Assembly: GCF_018143015.1 (NCBI RefSeq)
Contig: NC_054740.1
Span: 73,429,856-73,493,855 of the forward strand
From: Lytechinus variegatus
Taxonomy: Eukaryota; Echinodermata; Echinoidea; Temnopleuroida; Toxopneustidae
Direction of reading: 5' to 3'
Length of the DNA stretch: 64,000 nt
The notes under the pieces were generated by a model. That model worked only from the letters and a program-made list of their open reading frames with translations. It made no database searches and was not told the origin of the DNA. Each line of letters starts with the position of its first letter. Within the stretch, counting starts at the first letter, position 1. This document shows, piece by piece, positions 61,109 to 64,000 of this stretch. Both the position numbers and the translations under genes were made by a program.

Positions 61109-61691
61109 AGGAGAATGAAACCATTGGAACAAGATAGCTTGTGTGAAAACAGAAAAATCAAAGAAACAGATCAACAAAAGTTTGAGAAAAATCGGACAAA
61201 TAATGAGACAGTTATGAGCATTTGAATATTGCGATCACTAATGCTATGGAGATAGCAAAATGGCAATGCGACAAAGATGTGTGATGTCACTTGTGAACAA
61301 CTCTCCCCATTACTTTAGTATATATTTCACTTGAATTGCCTCTTTTATCAATCTATCCATAGATCATGTGTTCTTTCTACATGAGGGCATGTACTACATA
61401 TTTTTAAGAATACATCTTGGATAAAGAGTTTGTATCATCATAAGAAAAAGTAAAAAGAGACATTTTGAGGGTATTTTATAGTCCATCAAAGGGAAAGTTG
61501 TTCATCAGTGACATCACACATTCTTGTCGCATTGCCAATGGGAGGATCTCCATAGCATTAGTGACTGCAATATGCAAATGCTCATAATTTTCTCATTATT
61601 TGTCCGAATTTTTCTCAAACTTTCTTTATTCTTATTCTTTGATTTTTCTGTTTCTACACAAGCCTCTTCGGTCCAAAGGTTTCATTCCCCT
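61109..61691 (+). mobile_element. MITE family A, copy 4, abutting a family F element
   Basis: 583 bp between TTAA at 61105-61108 and TTAA at 61692-61695. The second TTAA is also the left target site of the 872-bp element starting at 61696. Confidence 0.93.
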
Positions 61692-61695
61692 TTAA

Positions 61696-62567
61696 AGACC
61701 CAGACCGGACCCAAAAATGAAATTGACAAATTATATACATGTACCAATCGAAAGCTTATAAGCTACTAAATACAGCATTGTGAGCTTTATTCATTTTCAC
61801 CCTTCCCAGCTGAGTATATTGCTTAATAATATTCTAATTATCGGGCTTCGAACCCGGCTTAGAAAATAGGCTTTATTGAGCTTTTCAAATGCCTCGAGAC
61901 CGTGACGTCACGTTGTGTAAGAAGCGTCGCGATTCCATAGGTTTGTACACAGAAAAACTGGGTTATTTTTTTGCTTTCCAGATTACGCATTTCATTTTCT
62001 TCACTTCCATCACAGAGTGATATCACATATATGTTTTTCCTACATGCTTAAATTATGAAATCTACTGTTTTGAACTAGTTTTTTGCCATATTTTATTTCC
62101 TGCTTATTTGGCGTAGATTTCAAATCTATCTGCATTCAGATTAAATGTATCTCAACTTTTCCTGACATAGCACTTTAGGCCCAATAAGAGCCAAACAGAG
62201 AAATCACAAAAGAGGCAGTGAATAGTTGTAGGTTTCCATCAATTTCAACAGTGAATAATTGTGAGTGCCATTTTCATCTGAAAACGAAAAACAAAATTGG
62301 ATTCATAATATAGAAATGGAAGAAAATACCCAATGCTTTTGTACACAAACCTATGGAATCGCGACCCTTCAGACACAACATGACGTCATCCTTTACAGGC
62401 GACGTGGGGTGTTCAATCGAAGCGTATTTGGAGGAGCAGTTTCTTTGATTTTTATCTAATATTTCTAAAAAATGGAAGGAGATGTATAGAACATTTTGGG
62501 TATATTGTATTGTATGAATCATTGCCTTTCTTTTAATATATGATTGTTTTTACACCGGTGAGGGTCT
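61696..62567 (+). mobile_element. MITE family F, 872 bp, TTAA-flanked
   Basis: Left TTAA at 61692-61695 and right TTAA at 62568-62571. Termini are AGACCCAGACCGG and CCGGTGAGGGTCT. Inner arms pair 61905-61955 with 62338-62390, including CGCGATTCCATAGGTTTGTA and its complement. TGACGTCA occurs in both arms. No transposase frame is visible, so it is non-autonomous. Confidence 0.87.
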
Positions 62568-62571
62568 TTAA

Positions 62572-62768
62572 ATAATAAAATATCTACCTCATTTATAAAT
62601 TATGAAAATTCATTGCGTTTTATTATTTATGAATAACATTTTTGTTTCAATATCCCATTATTTATAAGTAATCATTATTTATAAACAATTTTAACAGTTT
62701 AGCATTAAATATACAAATAATCATTATTTATATACAAATAACCATTATTTATAAATAATGGAAAACTT
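62572..62768. repeat. AT-palindrome array CATTATTTATAAATAATG, right part
   Basis: Continuation of the 60820-61104 array (CCATTATTTATAAGTAATC, ACCATTATTTATAAATAATG). It is separated from it by MITE A copy 4 and the family F element. Confidence 0.85.
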
Positions 62769-62989
62769 GACTATAACATGCAAATGTGGGACTGCCCATG
62801 ATAGGAATATTCATGATGCGATCTCCTTTTTTCGTGATTAATCTTCACAAAGTTTTGTCCATTTCCTCTTCATAATGACATTTCTTGAAGCAATTTTCTA
62901 GGGATATGGTCTGATGGTAATATTCTTCATTTTCTATATAACTTCGTCTTCGTAGAAATATCAAAAAGTGTAATTTTGTACAATTTTTC

Positions 62990-63448
62990 CTACAGTTCAC
63001 AATCCCCATAGGCGTGCGTGTATTTCACCTTTTCTCTCTGATCGTAGGAACAACCCGAGGGGTCATTACATGCCGTCGCGCACAGAAAAATCTAGCAATA
63101 GATGTCGCGTGTTGTGGACACCAGAAATGAGATCCCAGCACGCACGACCCACTAGTTAGATATCCATGGCAAAACAAAGTTCATGGTGTGAAGTTAGTAC
63201 GTTTGTACATCGCAATACGTGTGAGTGGGAACAACCGGTGAATCGACGGACTGCTCTTCATTGAAATACATGTACTACGTGGTTGGTTCGCGGAACTGGC
63301 CTGCGGAATTTAGCCCGAATCCTCGATGGAAGTGGATCAAGTGCATATGAGCTGAGAGATTGAAGTATCAGTGCCCGTGCATAAGGCCCTACTTTATATT
63401 TTTGTTTCTGTTTAATAAGTAAAATCTGTTGCTGATCTTTATGTGTAG
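62990..63448 (+). promoter_or_regulatory. Candidate promoter/5' UTR region of LIG4
   Basis: This non-repetitive stretch before the first LIG4 coding exon has more CpG than the flanking AT-rich DNA (GCCGTCGCGCACAG, GATGTCGCGTG, GCACGCACGACC). It ends in a plausible splice acceptor at 63448. No TATA box or defined start site can be fixed by eye. Confidence 0.3.
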
Positions 63449-63454
63449 GCACCA

Positions 63455-63682
63455 ATGGCCAGTACTGACCAGAAAGATGATGCAAGCACCTCAGCAGCAG
63501 GAGTTACCGCAGTGACCACTGGACCAACTGTTGCCAGCCAGATCCCTTTTGGAGAGATCTGTGGATTCCTTGAGAAAGTCCAGAAGAAGAAGGGGAGCGA
63601 TGCGAAAAAGAATCTCTTCAAGGATTTCTTGGGAAAATGGAGGGCTTTCCACAAGCAGCTGCATGCTAAGAACCCCAAAACA
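63455..63682 (+). CDS. LIG4: DNA ligase IV, first coding exon (partial gene)
   Basis: LIG4 is the ATP-dependent ligase that seals double-strand breaks in non-homologous end joining, working with XRCC4 in the nucleus. This exon gives 76 residues. After a low-complexity Ala/Thr/Ser-rich tail of about 25 residues, the segment VASQIPFGEICGFLEKVQ begins the N-terminal DNA-binding domain. It continues with a Lys-rich helix and a KWRAFHKQLH segment matching the LIG4 alpha-helical start. A probable acceptor (GTGTAG) lies at 63448, just before GCACCATGG-like initiation context, so a 5' UTR intron is likely. The donor GTTAGT is at 63683; the open frame beyond it is intron read-through. Nucleotidyltransferase, OB-fold and BRCT parts must lie downstream of the window. 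The match is by recognised sequence character, not a database search. Confidence 0.82.
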
Positions 63683-64000
63683 GTTAGTACCATTGCTCTG
63701 CTCTACCAGTTATCAATAAATGAACAGTGATAACCCCCCCCCCCCCTTAAATGTGATGAAGTTGTTAATAAATAGATTTAAAGTAATCATTTTTTTATTA
63801 AAGGAATAAACAAATCAATAAATGAATGAAAAAATAAATTAAAAAAGTTAATAAATGAACCGAATGAATGAATAAATGAATGATTGAATGAATGAATGAA
63901 TGAATGAATGAATGAATGAATGAATGAATGAATGAAATCTGAATATTTTGTTAATATTTAGAATTTAAAATTAAAAACTCTTTTAAAAGTCTTATCTTGT
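63683..64000 (+). other. LIG4 intron 1 (5' part) with (TGAA)n microsatellite
   Basis: Starts at donor GTTAGT and runs past the window end. It contains a C-run at 63735-63747 and AATG/TGAA tetranucleotide repeats, purest at about 63882-63936. Confidence 0.6.

Noticed and set aside
61524..61769. Short frames such as 61524-61769, 28612-28794, 23253-23504
   Set aside because: They lie inside MITE arms and recur wherever the element occurs; no evidence of coding.
61846..61866. T-arm-like CGGGCTTCGAACCCGG in family F
   Set aside because: Only a T-arm-like hairpin; no other tRNA arms around it.

Overview
This 64 kb window is metazoan nuclear DNA, AT-rich, with long gene deserts, spliced genes with GT-AG introns, tRNA-derived SINEs, a LINE fossil and a very dense load of palindromic miniature DNA transposons. 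The repeat style (many TTAA-flanked MITEs, G/C-homopolymer termini, inverted arrays of a CCATTTGGTC-like word) and the gene models fit a marine deuterostome invertebrate. An echinoderm, probably a sea urchin, is my best inference, not a proven assignment. No bacterial-style operon, CRISPR array or viral gene is visible.

Only two protein-coding genes can be supported. The first is a five-exon, minus-strand monocarboxylate-transporter-like gene (SLC16/MCT, major facilitator superfamily) spanning 49874 to 44869. All four introns have consensus GT-AG ends and compatible phases, and the joined reading frame is 564 codons. The second is the first coding exon of DNA ligase IV (LIG4) on the plus strand at 63455-63682; the rest lies beyond the window. 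One intact tRNA-Glu(UUC) gene with a Pol III terminator sits on the minus strand at 39859-39930. A decayed LINE reverse-transcriptase C-terminus lies at 43405-44166.

Layout: 1-2.3 kb holds an 800-bp (TAC)n-type microsatellite. 3.8-22.6 kb is a gene desert with MITEs of several TTAA-flanked families, other foldback elements and a 1.3-kb element made of about 150-bp internal repeats (20.1-21.4 kb). 22.6-44.5 kb continues the desert with SINEs, more MITEs, the inverted CCATTTGGTC array (31.0-31.5 kb), an (ATC)n tract, the tRNA gene and the LINE fossil. 44.7-49.9 kb is the transporter gene, whose first intron carries two different tandem arrays. 51.7-54.9 kb contains two elements with G-run termini and perfect 8-bp target duplications. 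55.1-56.5 kb is a nested cluster (MITE split by a SINE and by another MITE). 56.9-58.5 kb is rich in large hairpins. 59.0-59.5 kb is a TGACCTTTGACC array. 60.8-62.8 kb is an AT-palindrome array split by two tandemly inserted TTAA elements. 63.0-64.0 kb is the LIG4 5' end.

The most interesting signal is architectural. At least six sequence-distinct palindromic families share TTAA flanks. Most also share an AGG-type terminus, an internal AAATCGGA...AATAA...AAGTTAT module and a CRE-like TGACGTCA/TGACATCA box in each arm. This suggests one mobilising machinery (a piggyBac-like TTAA-specific transposase is the obvious candidate, not seen here) and possibly a common selected internal module.
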